DNA of 64,000 bases from an uncultured Akkermansia sp. (GTDB lineage: Bacteria > Verrucomicrobiota > Verrucomicrobiia > Verrucomicrobiales > Akkermansiaceae), in assembly GCA_944390825.1 (NCBI GenBank), contig CALXRG010000006.1, positions 1-64,000 on the forward strand, written 5' to 3'. The position numbers were made by a program, and so were the translations under genes. A model generated the notes under the pieces. That model did no database searches and had not been told where the DNA came from. It saw only the letters and a program-made list of their open reading frames with translations. Of this stretch, positions 7,687-16,610 are shown one piece after another; the first letter of the stretch is position 1; every line of letters begins with the position of its first letter.

Positions 7687-9291
7687 CTACATAATTGCAC
7701 GCCGCGCCGGCAAGCGGGTCTGCACCGGGGAGACCATCCCGTGGGCCCAAGCCTCGGCGAACATCCGGGCGGCATCGGCACTGTGTGAACTCGCATCATG
7801 CAGCGGCGTATCCCGCATACTGCCGGAAGCCCCCGCGGGAGCACTCCGGTACATCTCCAGGCAGCTGAAACCGGATGGCTCCTTCTCCCCGCGCATATTC
7901 GTGCGCTGCATCAGCGTGTCCCGGTGGAACCAACTGCGCTCCAGCAGCCCACGCAAAGCATTAATACCACGCCATATATCCGGCGTGCGCGGCACCACCC
8001 TCACCGCATGAATCCCCTGCATCGCCAAACTCTCCACATACGAATGGCCGTGCGGGTCCCGGTGAGCCGCATCGTGCGGCAGGAAATGAGCGGCGATCGC
8101 ACCGTATGCCTGCTCCCACTGCTGGATTTTACCGGCATAGTGTTCCAGCGGCAACTGATTAGCAGCGTAGTGATTCAGCCAATAAACCTGGCCCCCGTAC
8201 TGTTGCACCAACCAAATAGCCGTGTAATCGCTCAACCCCAAATCCCAAGCCGTATACAGCGGTTCCTCTGCCCTGTAATCAAACTCAACCCCCACGCGCC
8301 CCTTCTCCCGCAAAGAAGAAAGCTGAGCGCCGTAGATCGCCGCATCATTACCCATGGAAAACGCCTCCTCAGGCGAGGACGGATACTCCTGCCGCATCGC
8401 ACTTCCCATCGTGCGCTCCATCCTGGAATACCAAAGCTTCTGGCCGGTAGACAACCGCGTCCCCTGCTGCTCCAGCTTCTCAAAGTACGCCGCAGTCGCA
8501 GCACCCCAGCCGGGGCGCCCCTCCAGCGAATAATCCGGATTATCAAACCAGCTGAAGAAAAAAAACCGGAAATCCAGCGGCAGCAGTTCCGGCTTCGCCC
8601 TATTCTCCATCGCCTGCACCATCATCTCATAATTCACCCCATAGCGACCGCCCTCATGCGTACTTTCCAGGATGATCGTACCATCCGCCGCCACTGTATT
8701 GATCGCCCCGCTGCGAATCTCCCGGGCGCGCCAGGGAGCATGCACCGACACGTGAGCCAACTCCGACACATGCAGCAACTGCAGCGTACCGCCGCGCAGC
8801 GTCGTGCCAAGCCTCACATCGCTGCCGTTACTGAAACCGAGTCTCGTCCGCGCATCCGACACCGGCTTCCAGACACCGGATTTGCACAGCCCGGTACGCT
8901 CCTTGAGCATCGCCCCCAGGCAACCCAAAGCACGGGCACTTTCATCTGCATCAGGCGGCACATAATCCAAATGCTCCCAGGCAAAACGCAGCTTCTCCAG
9001 CTTCTGCTCCGCATCCGGCAGCGTCTTATCGATAATACCCGCGTGGAAATTCGGCGTAAACAAACAGCGATCCAGCATCAGCAGCGCCACGTACGTCGAA
9101 ATCCCCAACTGGCGCGCCTTCAGCACAGCATTGCGGTACCACAACCCGCGGTGCAGACGCCTCTGCGCGGCATTGAGGCAAAAGCGCTGCATCCGTCCCG
9201 CCTTATTCTCGATCCAATACAAATGCTGAAGGCGCCACAGCGGGTCGTCCAAGCGCCCCCTCAAGCTCGGTAACAACACCATGTCCTGCAC
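7687..9291 (-). CDS. Phage terminase large subunit (TerL)
   Basis: This 534-residue packaging motor appears complete. The ATPase domain shows the TerL-type Walker A LKARQLGIST (about residues 57-66), with ADP-site residues in WRLQHLYWIENKAG upstream, and Walker B with catalytic Glu in LLHVSELAHV. The RNase H-like nuclease shows its acidic residues in YTAWDLGLSDYTA, HFLPHDAAHRD and the C-terminal ASSHSADAARMF. TerL cleaves concatemeric DNA and pumps it into a procapsid. The start is GTG 9291 (ATG 9282 is in frame), 10 bases after the giant-protein stop. No small terminase or portal gene adjoins it. All motor and nuclease motifs are retained, arguing against simple decay. Confidence 0.88.
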   Translation of the reverse strand: MQDMVLLPSLRGRLDDPLWRLQHLYWIENKAGRMQRFCLNAAQRRLHRGLWYRNAVLKARQLGISTYVALLMLDRCLFTPNFHAGIIDKTLPDAEQKLEKLRFAWEHLDYVPPDADESARALGCLGAMLKERTGLCKSGVWKPVSDARTRLGFSNGSDVRLGTTLRGGTLQLLHVSELAHVSVHAPWRAREIRSGAINTVAADGTIILESTHEGGRYGVNYEMMVQAMENRAKPELLPLDFRFFFFSWFDNPDYSLEGRPGWGAATAAYFEKLEQQGTRLSTGQKLWYSRMERTMGSAMRQEYPSSPEEAFSMGNDAAIYGAQLSSLREKGRVGVEFDYRAEEPLYTAWDLGLSDYTAIWLVQQYGGQVYWLNHYAANQLPLEHYAGKIQQWEQAYGAIAAHFLPHDAAHRDPHGHSYVESLAMQGIHAVRVVPRTPDIWRGINALRGLLERSWFHRDTLMQRTNMRGEKEPSGFSCLEMYRSAPAGASGSMRDTPLHDASSHSADAARMFAEAWAHGMVSPVQTRLPARRAIM

Positions 9292-9300
9292 ATCATCGTT

Positions 9301-12300
9301 TTACTCATCATCCGGGGATTCCCCCGGCAGCGGGCCATCCCCCGACGCCGCATCCGCAGCCGGCTCCTGCTCACCATCACCCCGCACGCGATCCGCCACC
9401 GCGCTGAGAAGCGCCTGCTCCACCTCAGCCTTGCCCTGAAGCTCGTGCGAAGACCTGCGGCGCAAACGCTCCCGCGTGAACGCCTCATTTCCCCGCAGCA
9501 GCGTATTGAGCAGTGTTTGGTGCATCTCCGGGTTATCCCTGACAAGCGACATCAGCTCGTGCAACCGCCCCGGAGCCAGGGGATCCGTCCCACTGCAGCA
9601 AAGCATCAGCTCGCGTGCAATTCCCAAAGCCAGGCACTCACCGGCATCCAGCTGCTCAGGCTGCTTCTGCCGCACCGACCAGCTGAATCCCGTATCCTCG
9701 CACAAGCGCATCAGCAACTCCCGGTACCCCAAGTCAAACGCCGAATCCGGGCGGCGGGCACCAATCTCCGCGCGCTCAGCAATACCATCCAGCGTATACT
9801 CTACCCCGCGGAGTGCCAACTGGCCCATTGTCTTCTGATTGTAAGGGCGACGCTCAAACACGTGGAAATCCCGCAGGGGATTCATCGCCTCCGACACCTC
9901 CCCGGGCTCCCGGACAGCCTCGCGTTTCGGCACCTTCAGGTACATGCCGTTCCAGCAAACGATCACGTACGGACTGCGCATCGTACCGCTGGCGGCATAA
10001 GCATCACCGGGCATCAGGCGGTAAATCATCTCCGCCTGGGAAGGATCCCGGTAAACCGTAACCGTACGCCAGGGCAACCCGTCTATCAGCCCGGCACTGG
10101 GCCGCATCTCCACACCGCACAGCTTCACCGACTCCGTCCCCTGATCGCGGATCAGCTCATCCACCCGTTCCAGCACATTGAGCACACCGGTGAGCGGCTG
10201 ATCCTGCACCCAACTGGCAGGAATTCCCTCCGGCCGGGCACCGCGCTTACCGCCATAAAGCCGGTTGTGCATCCAGATACCGTCCTCTGTAGCATACGGC
10301 TGATCCACCACAAAACTGCGGAGCTGGTCCAACGTACGCAACGCCGTCAGCACCCGCTCATCGCCCCGCATAAACTCAGGCAAAGGCTGCATATCACCCA
10401 CGACAAACTCATCCCGCACCCTGCCATACCATGGCTCCATGGCGAAAGGACGGCTGCCCCGGAGATTCAGCTTCTCCCGGGCCGGGTCAGGCAAGCGCGG
10501 AACATCGCCCGGCGAAGGCTCCCCGAGCCGCATCTCATACACCACCCCCAGATCATCAGAGCGCAGAGCATACCGGTGCAACTCGGGGTGTTCCCTAAGC
10601 ACCCCATCCAGGTTCAGAATCAGCTCATGCACCAGATCAGCCCCCGACTGCTGAGCCTGAGCCTCCATCACCTCCGGCAAGCCACTGCGGGCTGCGGCAG
10701 CCGACATCGTACGGCGCAAATCATCCTTCTGGCCCTCACTCAAGCGATTCCAGGCCGCAGCCGGCTCCTGCAACAAATCCCAGTACACCTGGTGAGCCGC
10801 GAACTGTCGCGGATCGCGCAGCTTGCTCAAACTCCAGGCCTGCTCGAGCATCACCGCCTCATTCTGCCCCACAGAAGCATCCAAATGCCACTGCATGCGC
10901 TCATCCAGCGGCGGCTGCTGACGGAAGTTCTCCAACTGCCCGGCATACGCCCGGATCTTATTCATACTGCGCCGGTTCGCCCACCGCATCAGCTGCGACA
11001 TACCAGCCCCCAGCGGCACACGGAAGCGCCGGTTCCCCTCCCGGAAGAACTCGTGATTCTCCGCCTCCAACGGGCAGAACACCGCCAGCGAAAGCCATTC
11101 GCGGGCACTCTCCGGCAGAGCCAGCCGGTCCCCCTGCGCCAGCACATAATGCGTACTCAAATCCGTCAGAGCACGCGCCAGCGACACATTGCACAACTCC
11201 CGCCGGGCAGCCAGCACATCCTGCGCCGACTGGTGGCGGCGCAAACGCATAGGCCGACCGAGCACATTCTGCAGGTTCTCCCACTCACGGGGCTGCAAAT
11301 ATCCCCGCTCCACGAGCATACGCCCCGCCTCCGACGCATCCAGCGAGCCACTGCTCAGGCATCGGCGCCAATACGTCATAAAGCGAGCCTGCATCAGCGA
11401 CAGCGGCGTCACCACCGAATGCTGATCCACGCGGTACGTTCCGCCGGCGCGATCTGCCGGCTGCATCAGCGGCGTCACCCCGTCCGTCCCCTGCGAGGAA
11501 GCGAACTGTTTACTCACCTGCGTCACATCCATCCCCGGCTGCATCCGCAAAGCAGACCCCAGCCAATAGCGCGACATATCCTCCGTTGCCTTGCGGCAGA
11601 GCCGGTCATACACCGTAAACCCATCCTGCTGCACCGGCAGCCAGCTACAGAAATCGAAGTCCCCCCGAGCCGCATAATCCTGCAACAACCGGCGCAGCGA
11701 CGCACCGTACTCCATGAAGGAAAGCGAAGCCGACGATGCCACATCATTCACGGCATACTCGGGCTTCTCATGCCAGCGGGTATACTGTCCATCCGCGCGG
11801 CGGGCCCGCCAGTACGTCACCCCATCCGCGCCCACCGTACGCTCCACATCGCGACCGGTCAGCTTGCGGTACAGATCGAAACACTCACCATTGCGTCGTG
11901 AATAATCCAGCATCCGCCCGCTGTCCGCCCCTTGGAAAACAGCCTCCTGCGGATACCCGGGAATCTTTCCCGGGTCGATTTGCAATTCCCTTGCCGCCAG
12001 ATGAGAATACGCCTGCAACGGCGTCATCCCCCTGGACAAAGCCGTACGGAAATCCTCTGTTTGGGGCAGCAGTTCATAAAGCATCGCAGCACAGGACTCC
12101 ACCCCCTGCATCACGCGCATTGACTGCAAGTACTCAGGCGGCACATCATCCAAGCCCACCTTGCGGGCCCTCTCCACGTACTCATCCATCGCAGAAAGCA
12201 TACGGCCGGGCACCCTGTCCATCCACACAGGAGCGAAAGCACGCTTACGGCGCCGCACCAGCATATCGCCCCATCCTCTCTCGAACGCCCGGAGAATTTC

Positions 12301-15171
12301 GCTGCGGTTCTCACCGGCGGCCATACGCATCAGCAGCTTCGCCGCCTCACCCAGCATCACATGACGGCTCTGCTCGGTATTCATGCGCAAGCGCTCAGGC
12401 GAACTGTTCACCCGGATCAGCGAATCCAGGGAATACACATTGAGCAAATGCTGGTAGGAAAGGTCCAAAATCTCAGCGAAACGATCCTGCACCATCATGC
12501 GGCGTTCCTTCTCCGCCAGCCTCACCTGGGCACCCACCGCATCACGGTACTGAGGGGCGAGCTGCTCGGGGTGCTCCATATCCTTTGCATAGCGCACGCG
12601 CCTTTCCCAGCTGTTGCGCAACCACTGCACCCGCAACGCACGGGAAGACTCCTCGCCCCCACCGAGCAAATGCGACTTGGCCCACCACTCATCCCACAAC
12701 GGCAGCACCGATGCCAAACGCGAATGACTCTTGATCGTCCCCGCCCCCGGACGCTGCAACACGCGGCTGACCGACTCCGGGTCATCAGGCCTCATCAACT
12801 CCTGCCCCCGGGGAAGCGCCGCGCTCTCCGACGGCAACCTCAGGAAATCGCGCACCACCTCCGGCTGCGAAAACCCCTTGAAATAATCCGTATTCAGCAA
12901 ACGCATCGCCCGCATCGCCTCATCCATAAACCCCGCACCGCCCCAGCGTGCACTGTTGCGCAACGCATCGCGGAGCATCGCCCCCTGAGCATCCGGATTG
13001 GACTCCTTCATAATTGCCTCGCAGCGCTCCTCACTGATACCCCACTCCCGCAGAGCACCACCATCACCCAAGACCATACCCGGAGAGCGGAAATGCCTCA
13101 ACGCCACGCGCCCCGACCCAATCAAAAAGAACGGCAGCATCATCGCGGCCTCGCGCATATTCGCCTCCACATCCGTCAAATTATCGCCAAACGCCTGCCA
13201 ATCAATATTCGAAGCCGTGCGGTCCACGCGAGCAGCCAACTCCTGCATACCCAAATCAGCAGCCTGAGCAGCCTTACCGCCCAGCAGCAAACCGGCACTC
13301 TCCCCTGTCAGCATCCCCAAACTGCGCAACGCCGCCATAGAATAACCGCCCACACCACCGCCCCGGGCACGGGCAAACGCCGCGATCGACTGCTCCATCG
13401 CCTTACCGCCCAACTTACTCATCGACGAGAAAATCCCCGCCTGAAGCGTCCCGGCAATCACCCCGGCAGCAGTCTGCAACTGCTGATCGCCCTGCGGCGC
13501 CCGCTGCCTGGCCTCTGCGATCGCCTCACCCACACCATGGAGCGTCAGACCGGCGAACCCTGCCCCACCGCAAAAAGCCGCCACTGCGGCCGGCGTCGCC
13601 CCGGCAGCATCCACCAGGAACTGCTCCGCCCGGAACTCACCCGGCCCCGGCTCCAAGCTGTACACCTCATCCTGAGCCACGCGGCGCATCTCCTCCAGCA
13701 CCCGCAAACGCCTGTCCATCGCATCAGCCGTCCCCCTCATATCCGTACCGAGCGCACCATCCAGCTGCTCGCCCAGATTTCCGACCACACTCGCCGCGAC
13801 ATTACCAACCGCCTGCGCCGCACCGAAACTCAAACCCAGCGCCCCGCGTCTCACACTGCGCACTGTCCTGCTGAGCAACGACTCATCCTCCGGCAGCTGC
13901 GGCGCCAACCCCCTGGCCAGGTAATACACCACCCGGCGGTCCTCAGCAGGCAACGCCGCCAGCTCATCCACCGCCATCAGCACCTCAGGAGCCGAGCCCA
14001 GCACCTCCGGCGCAGAAAACGCCTGATTTTCCGTTGCATACACCGCACCCAACCCGGCGGACACCTTCTCAGCCAGCGGCAAAAAACGATCGCGCAACGC
14101 GCCGCCATCCATCGCCGCCTGGAGCTCCACCTGGCGCAAGCGCCGCGCCGTCTCTGCATCAACACCATCAAACCGGGACAAACCCGCGTCATCCGCCGTC
14201 CCCTCCAACCCCGCCTGGTAAGCCCGCCTGTACACATCGCGAGCCTGAGCCCTCAGCTTCTCCTCCGAAGCCCGCAGCGAAATTGCCCGGAACACCTCCT
14301 GCTCATCATCAGCCGCCCCCAACTGTGAAGCCAGCATCGAGCGCAAACTCCCCCACCGCGACCGCACCTGGTCACGCGACAAACCACTGTGATCCGCCAC
14401 CCAGGAGCGGTTAATCACCGAAGCCAAACGGTAAGCACTTGCCTCCTCATCCAACGCAGCATCATTCGCCCCGGCCCTCTCCACCACATCGGCAGGCACC
14501 TCACTCAAATCACCCGTCAGCACACGCGCCCAATAAGCAGCACGCGCCGCCTCATCCCCGGGCTCGCGAGACAGCCCCCCCAAACGTTCAGCCACAGGGT
14601 CCCCACGGTGCACCTCAGCCCCCCTCCCGGGAGGCGCATCATCGCCGCCCTCCTCAGAAGGAGCACCAACCCCGGCGGACACAGATGCCCCCGCCTTCTG
14701 CTCCCGCTCCGCTCCGGCATCCGCAGCCGACTCCGGAGTCGCGCCCGACAGCACAGCAACCGCGGACCCGGCATCCCGCAATCCCCCGTCCCCCGGCCCA
14801 TCCTCCAGCGGCGCACCATCCCGAAGCCGCCCCCCATCCTGGGGAGCCACATCCAACGCCGTTTCTGCAAACATCTGCCCCAGCGCCTGAGCCGCCTCCT
14901 CCGGCACCAGCATCTCCTCCGGCAGCGGCTCAGCCTGCTCATCGCCCCTCCGGACCGCCTCAGCCGGAGACATCTCGGCAGCAGTCAAGCCCACTGCCGC
15001 CCCATCATCCACCTCCCGGAGCCTGGCAGCAGTCACCCCGCCACTCGCCGCAGACGCCGGCAATTCCCCGGCATCCTGTCCCTCCCCATGCTCAGACTCC
15101 CACGCCTGCGCATCCGCCACCCGGGAGTCATCCTCCCCCAACATCCGATTTCTATCCTGATTTGTATTCAT
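9301..15171 (-). CDS. Giant 1,956-residue phage-like protein, putative DNA-ejection/internal virion protein
   Basis: The start at 15171 is preceded by a strong AAGGAG site that overlaps the upstream stop codon; the earlier ATG at 15192 lies before that site. Residues 1-210 are acidic and Ala/Gly/Glu-rich, probably disordered. Residues about 440-695 hold several Gly/Ala-rich amphipathic or hydrophobic stretches (SFGAAQAVGNVAASVVGNL, AAFCGGAGFAGLTLHGVG, AAGVIAGTLQAGIFSSM, AAMMLPFFLIGSG). The remaining 1,200 residues are Arg-rich and helical. Very large size, disordered N-terminus, membrane-active centre and location next to TerL resemble podovirus internal virion proteins such as T7 gp16, or phage polyvalent proteins. 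No catalytic motif was recognised, so function is inference. Confidence 0.6.
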   Translation of the reverse strand: MNTNQDRNRMLGEDDSRVADAQAWESEHGEGQDAGELPASAASGGVTAARLREVDDGAAVGLTAAEMSPAEAVRRGDEQAEPLPEEMLVPEEAAQALGQMFAETALDVAPQDGGRLRDGAPLEDGPGDGGLRDAGSAVAVLSGATPESAADAGAEREQKAGASVSAGVGAPSEEGGDDAPPGRGAEVHRGDPVAERLGGLSREPGDEAARAAYWARVLTGDLSEVPADVVERAGANDAALDEEASAYRLASVINRSWVADHSGLSRDQVRSRWGSLRSMLASQLGAADDEQEVFRAISLRASEEKLRAQARDVYRRAYQAGLEGTADDAGLSRFDGVDAETARRLRQVELQAAMDGGALRDRFLPLAEKVSAGLGAVYATENQAFSAPEVLGSAPEVLMAVDELAALPAEDRRVVYYLARGLAPQLPEDESLLSRTVRSVRRGALGLSFGAAQAVGNVAASVVGNLGEQLDGALGTDMRGTADAMDRRLRVLEEMRRVAQDEVYSLEPGPGEFRAEQFLVDAAGATPAAVAAFCGGAGFAGLTLHGVGEAIAEARQRAPQGDQQLQTAAGVIAGTLQAGIFSSMSKLGGKAMEQSIAAFARARGGGVGGYSMAALRSLGMLTGESAGLLLGGKAAQAADLGMQELAARVDRTASNIDWQAFGDNLTDVEANMREAAMMLPFFLIGSGRVALRHFRSPGMVLGDGGALREWGISEERCEAIMKESNPDAQGAMLRDALRNSARWGGAGFMDEAMRAMRLLNTDYFKGFSQPEVVRDFLRLPSESAALPRGQELMRPDDPESVSRVLQRPGAGTIKSHSRLASVLPLWDEWWAKSHLLGGGEESSRALRVQWLRNSWERRVRYAKDMEHPEQLAPQYRDAVGAQVRLAEKERRMMVQDRFAEILDLSYQHLLNVYSLDSLIRVNSSPERLRMNTEQSRHVMLGEAAKLLMRMAAGENRSEILRAFERGWGDMLVRRRKRAFAPVWMDRVPGRMLSAMDEYVERARKVGLDDVPPEYLQSMRVMQGVESCAAMLYELLPQTEDFRTALSRGMTPLQAYSHLAARELQIDPGKIPGYPQEAVFQGADSGRMLDYSRRNGECFDLYRKLTGRDVERTVGADGVTYWRARRADGQYTRWHEKPEYAVNDVASSASLSFMEYGASLRRLLQDYAARGDFDFCSWLPVQQDGFTVYDRLCRKATEDMSRYWLGSALRMQPGMDVTQVSKQFASSQGTDGVTPLMQPADRAGGTYRVDQHSVVTPLSLMQARFMTYWRRCLSSGSLDASEAGRMLVERGYLQPREWENLQNVLGRPMRLRRHQSAQDVLAARRELCNVSLARALTDLSTHYVLAQGDRLALPESAREWLSLAVFCPLEAENHEFFREGNRRFRVPLGAGMSQLMRWANRRSMNKIRAYAGQLENFRQQPPLDERMQWHLDASVGQNEAVMLEQAWSLSKLRDPRQFAAHQVYWDLLQEPAAAWNRLSEGQKDDLRRTMSAAAARSGLPEVMEAQAQQSGADLVHELILNLDGVLREHPELHRYALRSDDLGVVYEMRLGEPSPGDVPRLPDPAREKLNLRGSRPFAMEPWYGRVRDEFVVGDMQPLPEFMRGDERVLTALRTLDQLRSFVVDQPYATEDGIWMHNRLYGGKRGARPEGIPASWVQDQPLTGVLNVLERVDELIRDQGTESVKLCGVEMRPSAGLIDGLPWRTVTVYRDPSQAEMIYRLMPGDAYAASGTMRSPYVIVCWNGMYLKVPKREAVREPGEVSEAMNPLRDFHVFERRPYNQKTMGQLALRGVEYTLDGIAERAEIGARRPDSAFDLGYRELLMRLCEDTGFSWSVRQKQPEQLDAGECLALGIARELMLCCSGTDPLAPGRLHELMSLVRDNPEMHQTLLNTLLRGNEAFTRERLRRRSSHELQGKAEVEQALLSAVADRVRGDGEQEPAADAASGDGPLPGESPDDE

Positions 15172-15181
15172 AAAAAACTCC

Positions 15182-16411
15182 TTAAGATTCATAACATACC
15201 CAGCACAACCCCGTCTCGCGCTGCTGCTTCAGCCAAGCCGCGGAAGCCTCCGAGCCCCCCGACCGCAGCACCGGCATCCCCTCCTGCTGCAAAGCCAAGT
15301 AACGCCGGCACGCCTGCTCATCAGCCGGATTACCCAAGCCACCCTCCACAAACAACCGGTAGAGCCCCCGACTGAGCGCCCGTCGATCTGCGACAGACAC
15401 CTCCCCGGACTCACGCAAACGTCTGAGCATCGACGCCCGCTCCGCCACCGGCAGCGGAGCCGTCACCAGATCCAGCGCCATCCCCGTCCGGCTCTCCTCA
15501 TCATCCGGGCACTCATCCACCAGGCGCAACCAGCGGCTCCGGCTGCGCACATCATCCGCCAGACCGCCGGGCTGCACACCATCGCGCTGCGACTCCGTCA
15601 GCAACCCGGCAGCAAAAGCAACCTCCGCCTCACGGGCATCCGGCAAGTGTCCCTGCTCCACCCCCTGCACCCAGCGCTCCGTCAACCCGCGCCGGGCACT
15701 GCGGCGAGTCTGCGCCTCCAGCTCCGTCAGACTGTGTGCATCCTCCTCCCGCCCGGGCAATGCGTCAGCCTGCGCCCGCCCCAGCTCCGCGAGAGTCTCC
15801 AGCGGCTGCCTATCCAACGCCTCCCTCCAGCGCGACAAACAACTGCGGCTCATCACCGCGCTCTTTGTCCTTTCCATCTCAGACTCCGGCACAAACACGC
15901 GCTCCCCCAAACTCAGCCACTGCTGCGCCTGAGCATCATCACCACGGGCCACCGCCCGGTCCAGCTCCTGCTGCCAGCGCTGGCGGGCCTGATCAATCTG
16001 CGACAGCTCATGATCCCTGCGGACCTCCAAAGAAGCCTGTCTGTTATAAAGTGAAGCCAACTTCCGGCCAGCCTCCCTGCGCTCAGGCGGCAACTCATCC
16101 ACCACCTCAGCCACCCTGCCGGCACTGGCCTGCTGCCAGGCATAATCCCAATCCCGCACCTCAGCATCCTGCATATCCAGAGCCGTCTCATCACGCACCG
16201 ACTGCATACGGGAAGCCAGCTGAGCCTGCTCCGCCACCTGGTCCACCTCCTCCTTCTGCCGGAGCCACTCCGCACCGGCATCGAACAACTGCTGGAGACC
16301 TCTCCCCATGCGTCGGGCCTCCTCATCCCAGCCAAGCATCCCCTCCACCGGAATCTGCACACGACGTCCCGGCGCACTCAGCATACCCCACTCTCTCATG
16401 CGTATCGCCAT
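15182..16411 (-). CDS. Coiled-coil/helical phage-like structural protein
   Basis: From ATG 16411 this gives 409 residues (ATG 16399 is also possible; the frame is open further upstream but that part is Cys/Trp-rich and unlike protein). The sequence is almost entirely helical, with charged repeats such as HELSQIDQARQRWQQELDRA followed by VARGDDAQAQQWLSLGERVF. That helix pattern is common in podovirus internal or ejection proteins. It is first in a tightly packed minus-strand operon with the giant protein and TerL. The stop codon overlaps the giant gene's ribosome-binding site. No enzyme motif is visible and the exact family is not recognised. Confidence 0.6.
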   Translation of the reverse strand: MAIRMREWGMLSAPGRRVQIPVEGMLGWDEEARRMGRGLQQLFDAGAEWLRQKEEVDQVAEQAQLASRMQSVRDETALDMQDAEVRDWDYAWQQASAGRVAEVVDELPPERREAGRKLASLYNRQASLEVRRDHELSQIDQARQRWQQELDRAVARGDDAQAQQWLSLGERVFVPESEMERTKSAVMSRSCLSRWREALDRQPLETLAELGRAQADALPGREEDAHSLTELEAQTRRSARRGLTERWVQGVEQGHLPDAREAEVAFAAGLLTESQRDGVQPGGLADDVRSRSRWLRLVDECPDDEESRTGMALDLVTAPLPVAERASMLRRLRESGEVSVADRRALSRGLYRLFVEGGLGNPADEQACRRYLALQQEGMPVLRSGGSEASAAWLKQQRETGLCWVCYES

Positions 16412-16547
16412 GCCCCCAGCATGCCCGCATCCCCCGCATGCGTCAATCCCAGTGCATCCGCAGCAAATCCGTTTCACCGGCGGCACCATACGGCGGCGTC
16501 TCTTTCCCGCCACCAGCCACCGCAAAAAACTCTCCCCAACCCACCAC

Positions 16548-16583
16548 AAAAAAAGCCGCTCCCCGCACACAGCGGAGAGCGGC
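16548..16583 (-). terminator. Terminator of glyQS
   Basis: On the minus strand GCCGCTC (16583-16577) pairs with GAGCGGC (16561-16555), followed by seven T residues (16554-16548). It isolates the phage-like operon from the tRNA-synthetase transcript, so that operon must start within 16412-16547. Confidence 0.85.
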
Positions 16584-16610
16584 CCGGAAATTCTCCGGCG
16601 GAGACCCGGC

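Noticed and set aside
12361-14328. A 655-codon plus-strand frame opposite the giant protein (and 9445-11901 similarly)
   Set aside because: His/Arg/Pro/Gln-rich low complexity and no ribosome site. The minus-strand gene has a strong SD, an operon context and plausible protein character.
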